Source of the DNA: Alnus glutinosa
Taxonomy: Eukaryota > Streptophyta > Magnoliopsida > Fagales > Betulaceae
Reading direction: 5' to 3'
Length of the DNA: 64,000 nucleotides
Assembly: GCF_958979055.1 (NCBI RefSeq)
Contig: NC_084896.1
Coordinates: 25,608,501-25,672,500, forward strand
Position numbers and translations under genes: made by a program. Shown one piece after another: positions 63,901-64,000 of the stretch. The notes beneath the pieces are model-generated. The model did not search any database. It saw only the letters and a program-made list of their open reading frames with translations, and had not been told where the DNA came from. The first letter of the stretch is position 1; every line of letters begins with the position of its first letter.

Positions 63901-64000
63901 CTGAAAATACCATAGACCATTGCATGCCATATATATTAAGTTTTTCTCTTTGATAAGACAACACACTAAAGAATCATAAGACAAGGACAGTCCTGGCATT

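Overview
The window is nuclear DNA of a eudicot plant, most likely a woody rosid. The evidence is AT-rich intergenic DNA, short introns with GT..AG borders, Cassandra-type TRIM elements carrying 5S rRNA-like sequence, and plant-only protein families. The species cannot be fixed from the sequence alone.

From 1 to about 47 kb lies a cluster of LRK10L (leaf rust 10 locus, Lr10-like) receptor-like kinases that has grown by segmental duplication. Three plus-strand genes look intact by exon and phase reconstruction: 380-3184, 28344-31526 and 42441-45426 (649, 646 and 654 aa). A second, minus-strand subfamily has an apparently intact gene at 41906-39899 (602 aa), a copy with one in-frame stop ahead of the kinase domain (28152-26111) and a truncated relic (20887-20356). 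Minus and plus genes stand head to head at 28152/28344 (191 bp apart) and 41906/42441 (534 bp), so each pair probably shares a promoter region. All kinase domains read HFD in the catalytic loop, the non-RD class typical of immune receptors. Further kinase relics lie at 16.2-17.2, 18.1, 36.1-36.9 and 37.2 kb, joined to pieces of a PPR gene.

From 54.1 back to 47.9 kb lies a complete 12-exon PTEN2-type phosphatase gene (616 aa, minus strand). Its last four exons and part of intron 8 were carried along with the kinase duplications and left as 5'-truncated pseudogenes at 5.2-14.9 kb and 32.7-34.6 kb, plus an intron-only piece at 22.2-22.9 kb. The long acidic last exon stays open over its full 534 bases in all three copies.

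From 6.2 to 14.0 kb the first PTEN relic is split by a nest of transposable elements: Cassandra copies, a solo LTR of about 4.4 kb, a hAT-like DNA element and a 208-bp TRIM-like solo LTR. Target-site duplications show that two oppositely oriented Cassandra insertions recombined and inverted the DNA between them.

The right flank (55-64 kb) is ordinary: a foldback element, an RD21-type cysteine protease with a granulin domain (61948-58894, minus, 466 aa) and the 3' end of the KRR1 ribosome-biogenesis gene (minus, running off the window). Likely ancestral order: LRK10L(-), LRK10L(+), PTEN2(-), RD21(-), KRR1(-), with the first three elements amplified to the left.
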